Positions 55,024-62,798 of a DNA stretch of 64,000 bases are shown here, piece by piece; within the stretch, counting starts at the first letter, position 1; every line of letters starts with the position of its first letter. Location: NCBI GenBank assembly GCA_014381825.1, contig JACNKX010000237.1, positions 17,109-81,108 on the forward strand, in the 5' to 3' direction. This stretch comes from Planctomycetota bacterium (GTDB lineage Bacteria; Planctomycetota; Planctomycetia; Pirellulales; Pirellulaceae). The notes under the pieces were generated by a model. It was given only the letters and a program-made list of their open reading frames with translations, did no database searches and had not been told where the DNA came from. A program made the translations under genes and the position numbers.

Positions 55024-56100
55024 CTAACGCCTAGGCGCGGAAGTATTGTTGTTGGCTGGAATCGGGCTTTCAAAACCGTTGTAAACCTCGGGTTTCACTC
55101 CGCGAGCGTAACCGCCGCCGCGGAACGTGTTCGGTTTGTACTTGCCCACAAAATCGATAGACGAATCTGCGATGATCTTCGCCTCCAGTCCCAACATCCA
55201 ATAAGTCGCGTTTACCAGCATCCGTCGGTAACCGTCGTTTACAATGTCCTCGGAAGCTCCGTAGAGCGACGTAAACACGCGGCCCTTCTGGCCATTCGCG
55301 CTGGTGTATTCCCGCGTCCATTCGGACGCCATCGGCGGCTTCGACGCATCTGGCTCGCCATCGAATTCCATACTCATAAGCGGCTGAGCCATGGTCAGGA
55401 TATTCCAGTCATCCTGCGGTACCGCGTTGTAGCCACCGCACTTTACATGAATGTTCTTAACGCCAGTCAGAATCACATGATTGGCCTGCTCTGGAATGAT
55501 GGTGATCCGAGTGCTTTGCTTGTGATTTCTTCCATAGTGCCCCACCCAGGTTTGCCCTAGCACCTGATGGCCGAAACCCTTTTCGTAGCCGGCGGCTTTT
55601 GCCTGGAAATCATATTTGGAGTAGGCACTTTCCTTGTTCCCATACTTGAAACCATGAGTCGAAGTCCGCAGTCCCATCACTGGACCGCCTCGGTTAAGGT
55701 AGGCGTCGATGTGCTTCATTTGCTCATCGGGAAGTGCCTGAAATCGTGTGAACATCACCATGCCATCGGCGGATTCGAGCGATTCGAGGCCGGGGATGTT
55801 GGACTCGCCTGCCTTGATCTCGCCGTTTTCATCCAAGCCAAACAATACTGTGCAGTCGAACCCATGGTGTTTGGCCAGAATCCGCGCCATCGCCGGAAGC
55901 GTTTCTTCACCGCGGTATTCGTGGTCGCTGGCGATGAATACGAGGTGTTTGCCTTTGGAGTGCGCCTTCGTGGCCTGATACTTGACTGGATTGGCCACGG
56001 AGGTTGATGTCGCCGATGAACCACTGGGCTGCGCGGCCTCGATAGTTCCCGACGCGATCAGAAGAGTCAATAGAACTACGGTAACGCTGCGATTGATCAT
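55024..56100 (-). CDS. Secreted ThuA-like protein
   Basis: A 358-residue exported protein with a signal peptide (1-22) and a ThuA domain (class I glutaminase-like fold) covering about 50-300: 'HLVFIASDHEYRGEETLPAMARILAKHHGFDCTVLFG', 'HIDAYLNRGGPVMGLRTSTHGF', 'HYGRNH'. ThuA proteins are linked to trehalose or related sugar metabolism, and planctomycete exported copies lie near sugar-active enzymes. It is the last gene of the leftward run that includes an esterase and a GH51-like glycosidase, which supports a glycan role. Confidence 0.87.
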   Translation of the reverse strand: MINRSVTVVLLTLLIASGTIEAAQPSGSSATSTSVANPVKYQATKAHSKGKHLVFIASDHEYRGEETLPAMARILAKHHGFDCTVLFGLDENGEIKAGESNIPGLESLESADGMVMFTRFQALPDEQMKHIDAYLNRGGPVMGLRTSTHGFKYGNKESAYSKYDFQAKAAGYEKGFGHQVLGQTWVGHYGRNHKQSTRITIIPEQANHVILTGVKNIHVKCGGYNAVPQDDWNILTMAQPLMSMEFDGEPDASKPPMASEWTREYTSANGQKGRVFTSLYGASEDIVNDGYRRMLVNATYWMLGLEAKIIADSSIDFVGKYKPNTFRGGGYARGVKPEVYNGFESPIPANNNTSAPRR

Positions 56101-56133
56101 GCTGTTTTCCTCTATGAGATTTTTCGTATGTGT

Positions 56134-57057
56134 TTATCGTGTTGTTGTTGGAAGGAACTTTTCTCTTGCGAGCCACTTCAGCGCGGCCGCTTTCCATTGC
56201 TCCCAGAGTGGGCCCTGGCAACCGTTGAGGCCGTGACCGCCGGAGGGGAGTTCAAGCAGCTCGACCGAAACGCGATGGGCTTTCATGGCTGCAACAAACT
56301 GGCGACTGTTCTCCGGCGGCACGGGTTTGTCATCAACGGCATGCGCGAGGAACGTGGGCGGAGTGTTGGCCGTAACCTGCGTTTCGTTGGAATACAGGTG
56401 GACGAGTTCGGGCTTAGGATCGGCGCCGAGGAGTTCGTTCCTGGAGCCGGTGTTCGTGTATTTGCCCATCGTGACGACGGGATAGACGAGCCAGGAGAAA
56501 TCGGGCCGGCAACTGAGTCGCTCAATGGGATCGGACGAATTGCCGTTGCCGTCATCGAAGTGCGTGGCGGCAGTCGAAGCAACGTGGCCGCCGGCGGAGA
56601 AGCCGAGAATGCCGATACGGTTCGGGTCGATCTTCCACGTCGCGGCGTTGGCACGGGTAAGGCGGATGGCGCGTTGGGCGTCGAGTAACGGCACCTGATG
56701 ACGCAACTCGGGTAATCGATACTCCAAGATAATTGTGGCAATACCGTGGTCGTTGAGCCATCGCGCGATTGGATAGCCCTCGCGATCAGTGACATGGCGG
56801 ATGTAGCCTCCGCCGGGACAAAGCACGATGGCAGTGCCACTGGCCTTTTCGGCAGGCGGAAGGAAAACCTCAAGTTCCAAGTTGCAATCTTCAAACTTGC
56901 CGTCGCCAATGGGCGCTTTGCCGGGCCAGAGAGCAACGCGCTCGGTCGGTGTGGGCTTAACCAGTTTGGCAGGCGTCTGCGCTGACAAGGAAGAGGCCAG
57001 TCCGAACATGCATAGGCTAATCGCGGCAAGAGAGTAGACTCGATTCATCTGCTTCAT
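56134..57057 (-). CDS. Secreted carbohydrate esterase-like alpha/beta hydrolase
   Basis: A 307-residue exported hydrolase with a signal peptide (1-26). The core has CPGGGYIRHV (oxyanion hole), the nucleophile elbow GFSAGGH (about 155) and a late GGHGL with the catalytic His. The 'LWPGKAPIGDG' start after the leader and the layout match bacterial xylan/acetyl esterases of the BD-FAE/Axe type. It probably deacetylates polysaccharides. It lies 27 bp after the glycosidase gene and 33 bp before the ThuA gene, so the three form an operon. Confidence 0.88.
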   Translation of the reverse strand: MKQMNRVYSLAAISLCMFGLASSLSAQTPAKLVKPTPTERVALWPGKAPIGDGKFEDCNLELEVFLPPAEKASGTAIVLCPGGGYIRHVTDREGYPIARWLNDHGIATIILEYRLPELRHQVPLLDAQRAIRLTRANAATWKIDPNRIGILGFSAGGHVASTAATHFDDGNGNSSDPIERLSCRPDFSWLVYPVVTMGKYTNTGSRNELLGADPKPELVHLYSNETQVTANTPPTFLAHAVDDKPVPPENSRQFVAAMKAHRVSVELLELPSGGHGLNGCQGPLWEQWKAAALKWLAREKFLPTTTR

Positions 57058-57084
57058 TAGTTCGCTCCGTGTTTAGACTATGTC

Positions 57085-58815
57085 CTAGTCTCGACGACGT
57101 CCTTTGCTTTGAAATCGCAGAACCGTCAGCGTGTTCGGCTTGAGCTGGTATGTCATCCTGCCAGAATCCTCGACGCGATCGACCATTGGACCGGCAAGCG
57201 TTACGGTGTTTGGAGATTTTATCGTGTTTTCGGCGAGGTAACTGTCGGCGCTCACTTCGTGAATTTCTACCGAGCTCTTGAGTGGCCAGTGCTCGATGCT
57301 GATTTGGACTTCGACCGCTTGGCGAGCGTCCTTGTTCAGCAAGGCGAGAAACACATGGTTGCCGCGCCCCGATTCGCCATGTGACACGGACGCGCAGTGG
57401 GAGATTCGTGCGAAGGTGTATTCCGGATCGCGGTACAGCCCCGGCTGCGGGGCGGCGATGGTGTTGTCGCCTTGCAGGTGACTCTCGACCAGGAATTCTC
57501 CGCGTTGCTCACTGAGAAGCTTGAACACCCAATAGATCGGCATCCGATAGCCGTACCCTTCGTCGGTACTCTTCCCCTTGTAGGCGAGTCCTTGTTCGCG
57601 ATTTGTCTGGACGGAGAACATTGCCTGGGCGTCGTTCGAGAAACTGTGCCAGAACGCCGCGTGGATGTTTTCGGATGGAACGCTTTTATTCGTCATGTAC
57701 ATGAGCTGGTCAGCCATGTAGACGCCTGTCGCCATCGTGCGCATCAGGGATCCACGGAAGCTGTTTTCATGTTGTCGGAAGATTCCGCCGGTCCAGTCGC
57801 CGGACCATTCGCCGACAACGAGTTTGGGTGGCGGCTGCTGCTTGCACTTCTCGCGGATCAGTTTGCTGATGACTTCGTGACACTCGCGGAACTTCGTGCC
57901 CCAGCAGTAAAGGTGTTTCCATTCGTCATCGGTGTCCAGGAAGTCGTACTTCCCGTTCCAGCCGTTGGCCGCATAGAAGTGCCAGTCGAAGTAATCGACC
58001 TTGACGCTCAAATGTTCCAGGAATGCGTCAGCGAATTCGTGGCTCGTCGTGAAATTGATGTCCGGAGATTCGGGTTTCAGTTTCGCCTCGGAGCGCGGAC
58101 GTTGAATGTTGATGAACGGTACGAGCACTTTCGCGCCAGGTGACATCTTCCGGATCACTGGAACCAACCGATCCAGCGCGCGGGCGTATTCCTTCGCCCC
58201 CGACGCGTTCTCCTGAAACCCTTGCGGGTAGCTATGTACTTCATTGCCGAGTTGCCAGTGTGTGATTCGGTACGGCTTGATCCGCCCGTTGGCTTTTCGC
58301 TTCTCGGCCCAATTGACGCCATCGTCATCGATGTCGCCATCGCCGACGAGATACTCGATGTAGCCCTGCACGGACTCCTGCGACTCGCCGACAAAGTTGA
58401 TCTGCATCAACGGTTCGATGTCGAACCGCTCGCAGAGTTGGAGAAAAGTATCGAGGTCGTAGACTTCGGTCGGCAATCCCTTTGGATTCTTCCCGATGTG
58501 ATCCTGCCAGTAGAAGTTCGCCCATGAGCCGCGGTGATCGTTACGATTGAAAACGAATCCTCCGGGATACCGTGCGATCCTCAGCCCGGATTCCGCAATG
58601 TCCTTAAGAACCTTCTCCGGATACTTGGGAGCCCGCAGCGGGTTGGTCTTGTGGTCGATCCCGGCGCCGAAAATGTACGGACTGATGCGACCTTTCTCCA
58701 CACGAGGGCTGACCCGCAAATCGACGGACAGCTCCGCTGACTGCACCTGTGCGGGATCAATCGAACCTCCGACAGCAAACAGCACTACGGCGATCAGCGA
58801 TTTATTCCACCTCAT
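57085..58815 (-). CDS. Exported clan GH-A glycosidase, GH51 arabinofuranosidase-like
   Basis: A 576-residue exported enzyme with a leader of about 27 residues, then the fold start 'RISPYIFGAGIDH' and 'LRIARYPGGFVFN'. Clan GH-A catalytic acids are visible: the acid/base Glu in QLGNEV and the nucleophile Glu in LVVGEWSG. The C-terminal beta-domain (about 430-576) includes 'VFLALLNKDARQAVEVQISI'. This layout fits alpha-L-arabinofuranosidase (GH51) or a related family such as GH39 or GH79; the exact family needs a search. It starts 3 bp after the stop of the DUF1016 nuclease gene, which is functionally unrelated. Confidence 0.78.
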   Translation of the reverse strand: MRWNKSLIAVVLFAVGGSIDPAQVQSAELSVDLRVSPRVEKGRISPYIFGAGIDHKTNPLRAPKYPEKVLKDIAESGLRIARYPGGFVFNRNDHRGSWANFYWQDHIGKNPKGLPTEVYDLDTFLQLCERFDIEPLMQINFVGESQESVQGYIEYLVGDGDIDDDGVNWAEKRKANGRIKPYRITHWQLGNEVHSYPQGFQENASGAKEYARALDRLVPVIRKMSPGAKVLVPFINIQRPRSEAKLKPESPDINFTTSHEFADAFLEHLSVKVDYFDWHFYAANGWNGKYDFLDTDDEWKHLYCWGTKFRECHEVISKLIREKCKQQPPPKLVVGEWSGDWTGGIFRQHENSFRGSLMRTMATGVYMADQLMYMTNKSVPSENIHAAFWHSFSNDAQAMFSVQTNREQGLAYKGKSTDEGYGYRMPIYWVFKLLSEQRGEFLVESHLQGDNTIAAPQPGLYRDPEYTFARISHCASVSHGESGRGNHVFLALLNKDARQAVEVQISIEHWPLKSSVEIHEVSADSYLAENTIKSPNTVTLAGPMVDRVEDSGRMTYQLKPNTLTVLRFQSKGRRRD

Positions 58816-58818
58816 GTT

Positions 58819-60075
58819 TCAGCTATCCTCCGGCTTGCCACGACGGTTCTTCTTTATCTTCGAACTTTTCTTTCGCGTTTTCATCGCTGTCTTCTTGGCC
58901 TTGGCGGCGGCCTTCTTTGTTGCTAATCGTGCTGGTAACTTCGCGGGCGTTGTGTGCCTGCGCGTGAATTCCCTTTGAGCTTCTTCCAACTCGGCAATCA
59001 GGTCGGCTTCGGCGGGCAACGCCAATTTGTATTCAGCGGCCATGACCTTGTTGGGCAACCCGTCCAACGCGTAACGCGCGACGGCCTGATCGTTCCGAGC
59101 GCACAGAATCAGGCCGACGGGCGGGTTCTCGTCCTCGTGCGTCCAGTGTTCGGCGGCGTAGTTCAGATACATGTGCATCTGACCGGCGTCGGCGTGACTG
59201 AATTTGCCGATCTTCAAGTCGATCACCACCAGACAACGCAGGCGGCGGTGGAACAGCAGCAAATCCACTCGATACCACTCGTCGCCAATCCGCAGTCGGC
59301 GCTGACGACCAACGAATGTGAAATCGCTCCCCAATTCCAGCAGGAACTCTTCGAGCTTATGGATGAGCGCATCTTCCAGATCGTTCTCCGAGTACTCATC
59401 CTTCAAGCCGAGAAACTCCAACACCAGCGGATCTTTGATCTCTTCTTCGGCGGTGACGAGGTCATCGGCCTTCGGTTCCGCCCCCTTGCGAAGCATGGCT
59501 GCCTTGTTCTTCGACAACAGCGTCCGCTCGTAGAACAAACTGTTGATCTGTCGATCGAGCTGGCGAGCCGACCAGCCGCCGCGCAATGCCTCTTCCTCGT
59601 AGAATTTGCGGGCGATCTTCTTCTTAACCTTGAGCAGGCTCAAGTAATGCGACCACGGCAGCGGAAAAAGACTGGCCGCCGATTCGGCAGACACCGTCTG
59701 CCGAATTCCCTCGGCTGGCTCCACTTCAGTCTCCGCAGATTCGGCAGACAGTGTCTGCCGAATTGGCCATTCCCGATAGAACATTCGCATCGAGCGGAGA
59801 TTTCGTATTGAGAACCCGCGCCCGAATCTTTTCGTCAGATCCTCGGACAACGATTCGAGCAGCCCCAGACCGTACCGAGCACGCTCCTCACCGCCTTGCT
59901 CGAACTCGACGATCCGCCGCCCGATTTCCCAATACGTCGCTGTCATGACGCAGTTCACCGCGCGAGCAGACGCGCGACGAGCCGACTCCAACAGATCGAC
60001 CATCGAGGCCAATACGTCGCCGTAACGGTCGTTGCGTTTTTTGAGTTCTGTCTTTGTTTGTTTCCTCTTGGACAT
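58819..60075 (-). CDS. DUF1016/YhcG-type PDDEXK nuclease
   Basis: A 418-residue protein. The N-terminal DUF1016 helical domain (about 20-175) includes 'YWEIGRRIVEFEQGGEERARYG' and 'FSIRNLRSMRMFY'. The C-terminal PD-(D/E)XK domain (about 220-370) has Asp271 and the D286-L-K288 motif in a VVIDLK strand. A Lys-rich tail (about 385-418) may bind DNA. YhcG proteins often sit near restriction and toxin genes; their activity is not settled. The DUF1016 part is interrupted at 105-132 by two near-identical IRQTxSAES segments encoded by palindromes. The gene starts 30 bp after the AIPR gene, on the same strand. Confidence 0.92.
   Translation of the reverse strand: MSKRKQTKTELKKRNDRYGDVLASMVDLLESARRASARAVNCVMTATYWEIGRRIVEFEQGGEERARYGLGLLESLSEDLTKRFGRGFSIRNLRSMRMFYREWPIRQTLSAESAETEVEPAEGIRQTVSAESAASLFPLPWSHYLSLLKVKKKIARKFYEEEALRGGWSARQLDRQINSLFYERTLLSKNKAAMLRKGAEPKADDLVTAEEEIKDPLVLEFLGLKDEYSENDLEDALIHKLEEFLLELGSDFTFVGRQRRLRIGDEWYRVDLLLFHRRLRCLVVIDLKIGKFSHADAGQMHMYLNYAAEHWTHEDENPPVGLILCARNDQAVARYALDGLPNKVMAAEYKLALPAEADLIAELEEAQREFTRRHTTPAKLPARLATKKAAAKAKKTAMKTRKKSSKIKKNRRGKPEDS
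59682..59706. repeat. 25-bp palindrome, copy 1, inside the yhcG-like gene
   Basis: Arms ATTCGGCAGAC and GTCTGCCGAAT (11 bp) flank a 3-nt centre (ACC on the plus strand). It is read in frame on the minus strand as IRQTVSAES. The second copy begins 57 bp further on. Confidence 0.9.
59739..59763. repeat. 25-bp palindrome, copy 2, inside the yhcG-like gene
   Basis: Same arms as copy 1 but with centre AGT, which extends the pairing to 12 bp around a single base. It is read in frame on the minus strand as IRQTLSAES. Copies 1 and 2 start 57 bp (19 codons) apart, so the reading frame is kept. Confidence 0.9.
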
Positions 60076-60105
60076 CGAAACTTTACTTAAGCCTCTGAAT
60101 GACAG

Positions 60106-61869
60106 TTAGGGTTCATTGATTGCGGCAACTAATCTGCGAATGTGTGGTTCTAGCTTCTTTGTCTCAGCAGGATTGTCATTCCAAAATACGTTGAATTGTT
60201 TTGTCGATGATCGTTTGCTCTTGAAGAACGTGGGCATATCAACGCGGTCGTCACCAATTCCTTTGTTTTCCTGAAAGAATTTACCGGCAGTAACGAGAAT
60301 ACGCTCGATCGCTTTGACCAACGGCGCTCGCAAATCGGGATCGTGTTTCTCCATAAGGATGCGAAATCTTTCGGTCGACGTCTTCTTGGTGATGTGAGGA
60401 CTGAGTTTACTCCACACGTAGTTGAGAACCAGCCATTTAGCATCAGTCTTATTTTTCTGTTTGGCGAGTCGAAACACTTCGCGTGCGAGCAGGTATCGCG
60501 GAAGATAGAAGTTCGGATCAGAGTTCGGAAATACCCGCTTGTAATACTCCTCGGAAAACAACTTTTCCTTAGCAGTTCGCGCAAGGATCGGATCGATTTC
60601 ACAGGCGGCCACAGCCTGAGCAAATTCCTCTTTCTTTACGTAACGAAAGTGCTTTCCGCCGTGTGCCTCTTTTGCTTCGCCTTTCGTTTGACGTTTGCGA
60701 AGGTACGCATATCCAATCTTTCGCAACGCGCGTTCCAATTCAATCTGAATTCGGTCGTTCGACATTAAGTCAGACGCGCGAATAGCATTCTGCCAATTCG
60801 TTCCTGCAACAATACGAGATACAAGCGTGTCGAATCCACGAGCGTCGCCATGACCGCGTTCGACTCGGATCACTTTGACCAGGACGCTGGCTTTCGCAGC
60901 TTCACCAATATTGTTGGAAAGCGTACGCGTGGTTTGTTGCCCGTTGATTACTTGAGGATTACCAACTTGAAGAAAGTCCTTTCCGTCTCGCTTTCTTCCT
61001 TCGGCCTCATCGCAGAGAATTGTCACTCCATTGTTGTAGTAGAAGAACCGGTCGGGTTCCTTACCAAGCGTCTTTTCCATGCCTTTGTTGATCGCTGTCG
61101 TTTCACCAAGAAATCCTCGCACGTTTCGCGCAAAGAGGCGAATTCCGGCATGCTGGAAGAGTTCCGCAATCTTGTCACCTCGCATCGAGAATACCCAACA
61201 CTCTATTTTGTTTGCGTCGTCATACCGCTGAGAAATTCCGTTCACCCGAACCTGGGCACTGTTTTCCATTTCCAATTCCAGCGACGGAATCGGCGGCGCG
61301 ACGCCGTCCAAATAGTCGCGCAGAATTAGCATCGCCCGTTTTCCATCGATAAAGTCAATGACGACTGGCGATTTCATAGCCTTTAGCAAGGATGTGGCAT
61401 CATTTCGCACGGATGTGCTTACTTTTCCTAAGGTCAGGAAGTTCAACCAAAGTTTGTATCCACGCTCCTTTAGACGCTGTCGTGCTTTCTTGACTTTAGC
61501 GGCGGCATGGGCATCCATCGAAGCTACGTAGTTCTTAAATTCCTTTTCATCTTTCTCGAACATGCGCGATGCGACTTCTGCCAGCGCAAGCACGTCGGCG
61601 CGGCTTTCCGTTTTCTGCATTAGCTGTTCGCGGTGTTTACCTTGCACGACAAACACGGCTTTCGCATTATCGTCAATGATGATTGCATCAATTCCTTTGT
61701 CACCGGCTCCATCAACAATGGCTTCCGCGGCAAACTCTTCTTTGTCTGTAATGAACGCACGCAAAAACCAGAGCACAAACAAATCGTCGTCCTGAAGACG
61801 CGGGAATCGCTCTTTGATGTCGTCTAAAGCCGACTTGAGGTCAATTATTCCGAGATTCTCGTTAAGCAT
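60106..61869 (-). CDS. AIPR-family protein with Mrr-like nuclease N-terminus
   Basis: A 587-residue protein of the abortive-infection phage-resistance (AIPR) family. The core (about 225-500) has 'LFARNVRGFLGETTAINKGMEKTL', 'FFYYNNGVTILCDEA' and 'NPQVINGQQTTRTL', the family hallmarks. The N-terminal part has a PD-(D/E)XK pattern: D61 in GDKGIDAI and, 15 residues later, Q76-G-K78 in VVQGKH, as in Mrr-like nucleases. AIPR proteins are associated with phage defence. A GAGGA ribosome site precedes the ATG. The gene lies between a toxin-antitoxin pair and the YhcG-type nuclease gene on the same strand. Confidence 0.92.
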   Translation of the reverse strand: MLNENLGIIDLKSALDDIKERFPRLQDDDLFVLWFLRAFITDKEEFAAEAIVDGAGDKGIDAIIIDDNAKAVFVVQGKHREQLMQKTESRADVLALAEVASRMFEKDEKEFKNYVASMDAHAAAKVKKARQRLKERGYKLWLNFLTLGKVSTSVRNDATSLLKAMKSPVVIDFIDGKRAMLILRDYLDGVAPPIPSLELEMENSAQVRVNGISQRYDDANKIECWVFSMRGDKIAELFQHAGIRLFARNVRGFLGETTAINKGMEKTLGKEPDRFFYYNNGVTILCDEAEGRKRDGKDFLQVGNPQVINGQQTTRTLSNNIGEAAKASVLVKVIRVERGHGDARGFDTLVSRIVAGTNWQNAIRASDLMSNDRIQIELERALRKIGYAYLRKRQTKGEAKEAHGGKHFRYVKKEEFAQAVAACEIDPILARTAKEKLFSEEYYKRVFPNSDPNFYLPRYLLAREVFRLAKQKNKTDAKWLVLNYVWSKLSPHITKKTSTERFRILMEKHDPDLRAPLVKAIERILVTAGKFFQENKGIGDDRVDMPTFFKSKRSSTKQFNVFWNDNPAETKKLEPHIRRLVAAINEP

Positions 61870-61921
61870 TCGTATTCCTCAGTGAATTCGTTTCTTTCGA
61901 CATTGAAACGGATAACTTCGT

Positions 61922-62188
61922 TCAACCACGTATTGCCCGTTCGATTTCTTCAACGCTCGGTTCCTTGTCACGCCGTGTTTTTCGCATGAACTTCAAGACG
62001 CGTTTGTGGAGCGTGTCTTGGTCCAGATGCTTCAGCCGGTCACCGAAGAACGTCAGTGTTTCTTGCTGCGCGATCGTAGCCGCGAGGGTGGCGTTGATGA
62101 AGCCGTTTAGGGATACGCCTTGCTCTTTGGCTAACTGCTGAGCCTTCTGTTTTAAATCGTCTCGCATGCGAAGCGATAGCGTGGCCAT
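61922..62188 (-). CDS. Ribbon-helix-helix-like antitoxin
   Basis: An 88-residue protein starting MATLSLRMRDDLKQKAQQLA, a CopG/HicB-like ribbon-helix-helix N-terminus ('LSLRM...LKQKAQQLAKEQGVSLNGFINATLAATIAQ'), with a charged C-terminal part that could wrap the toxin. It should repress its own promoter and neutralise the PIN toxin encoded 10 bp upstream. AAGGA precedes the ATG. The order toxin-first is the reverse of most vapBC pairs. The stop lies 52 bp from the AIPR start. Confidence 0.82.
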   Translation of the reverse strand: MATLSLRMRDDLKQKAQQLAKEQGVSLNGFINATLAATIAQQETLTFFGDRLKHLDQDTLHKRVLKFMRKTRRDKEPSVEEIERAIRG

Positions 62189-62198
62189 TGTCTTTTCC

Positions 62199-62642
62199 TT
62201 ATGAGTAGCGGGCGAGGAATTCCTGGGGCGTCATCACGGTCCAGCCGTGCGGGGTTAAGTCCGGCGAGCGAAAATCGCTCACGTTGTAAGTGGCAATCAC
62301 GGCTGCCGCGTGAATCGCCGCTTCAACAAACTTGTTGTCTCCTTCGTCTCGCAGGTTCGGCCGCCATGAAAAACGCAACTGAACCTTGCGAGACAACGCG
62401 ATCAAATCCGTAACCAGTTCTTCGGACTGGCGACGGGCTAGCCCCGTCAATTTTCGGATCGCAGGGCGGGCGAGGACGTCCAAATACTCCAGCACGATCG
62501 GTTCCGTCAGAATGATTGGGAACCGTTCTTCAAGGACGCCGAGCAACAACTCGTGCGCCAAACTGGATTCGTGTCGGCAAGCTCCCGTTACCAGCACGTT
62601 GGTATCCAGCACAATTGGCGGACTCCGATAGGAATCGTCCAC
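62199..62642 (-). CDS. PIN-domain toxin
   Basis: A PIN-family ribonuclease of 147 residues from GTG 62642 (152 from TTG 62657). Acidic active-site residues appear in IVLDTNVLVTG (Asp near 13), the middle Glu in 'IVLEYLDVL', and DEGDNKFVEAA. It resembles the 'putative toxin component, PIN family' group (COG1569-like). It should cleave RNA when free of the antitoxin. I favour GTG 62642 because GGGAG lies 7 bp upstream. It is the first gene of the toxin-antitoxin pair. Confidence 0.85.
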   Translation of the reverse strand: MDDSYRSPPIVLDTNVLVTGACRHESSLAHELLLGVLEERFPIILTEPIVLEYLDVLARPAIRKLTGLARRQSEELVTDLIALSRKVQLRFSWRPNLRDEGDNKFVEAAIHAAAVIATYNVSDFRSPDLTPHGWTVMTPQEFLARYS

Positions 62643-62798
62643 GGTCAACTCCCGCAATCCATGTTTCAGGGGATACCATATTGTGCTACAAGTCGGACCG
62701 GTTGGCTACCCCGACAATATCCATTCGTGGAAATCAGGGGGTTTCATCTCAACCAGAGTCGGAACGTTAGCCAAGGCGTTTTCGTCGATCGGTGCGGG

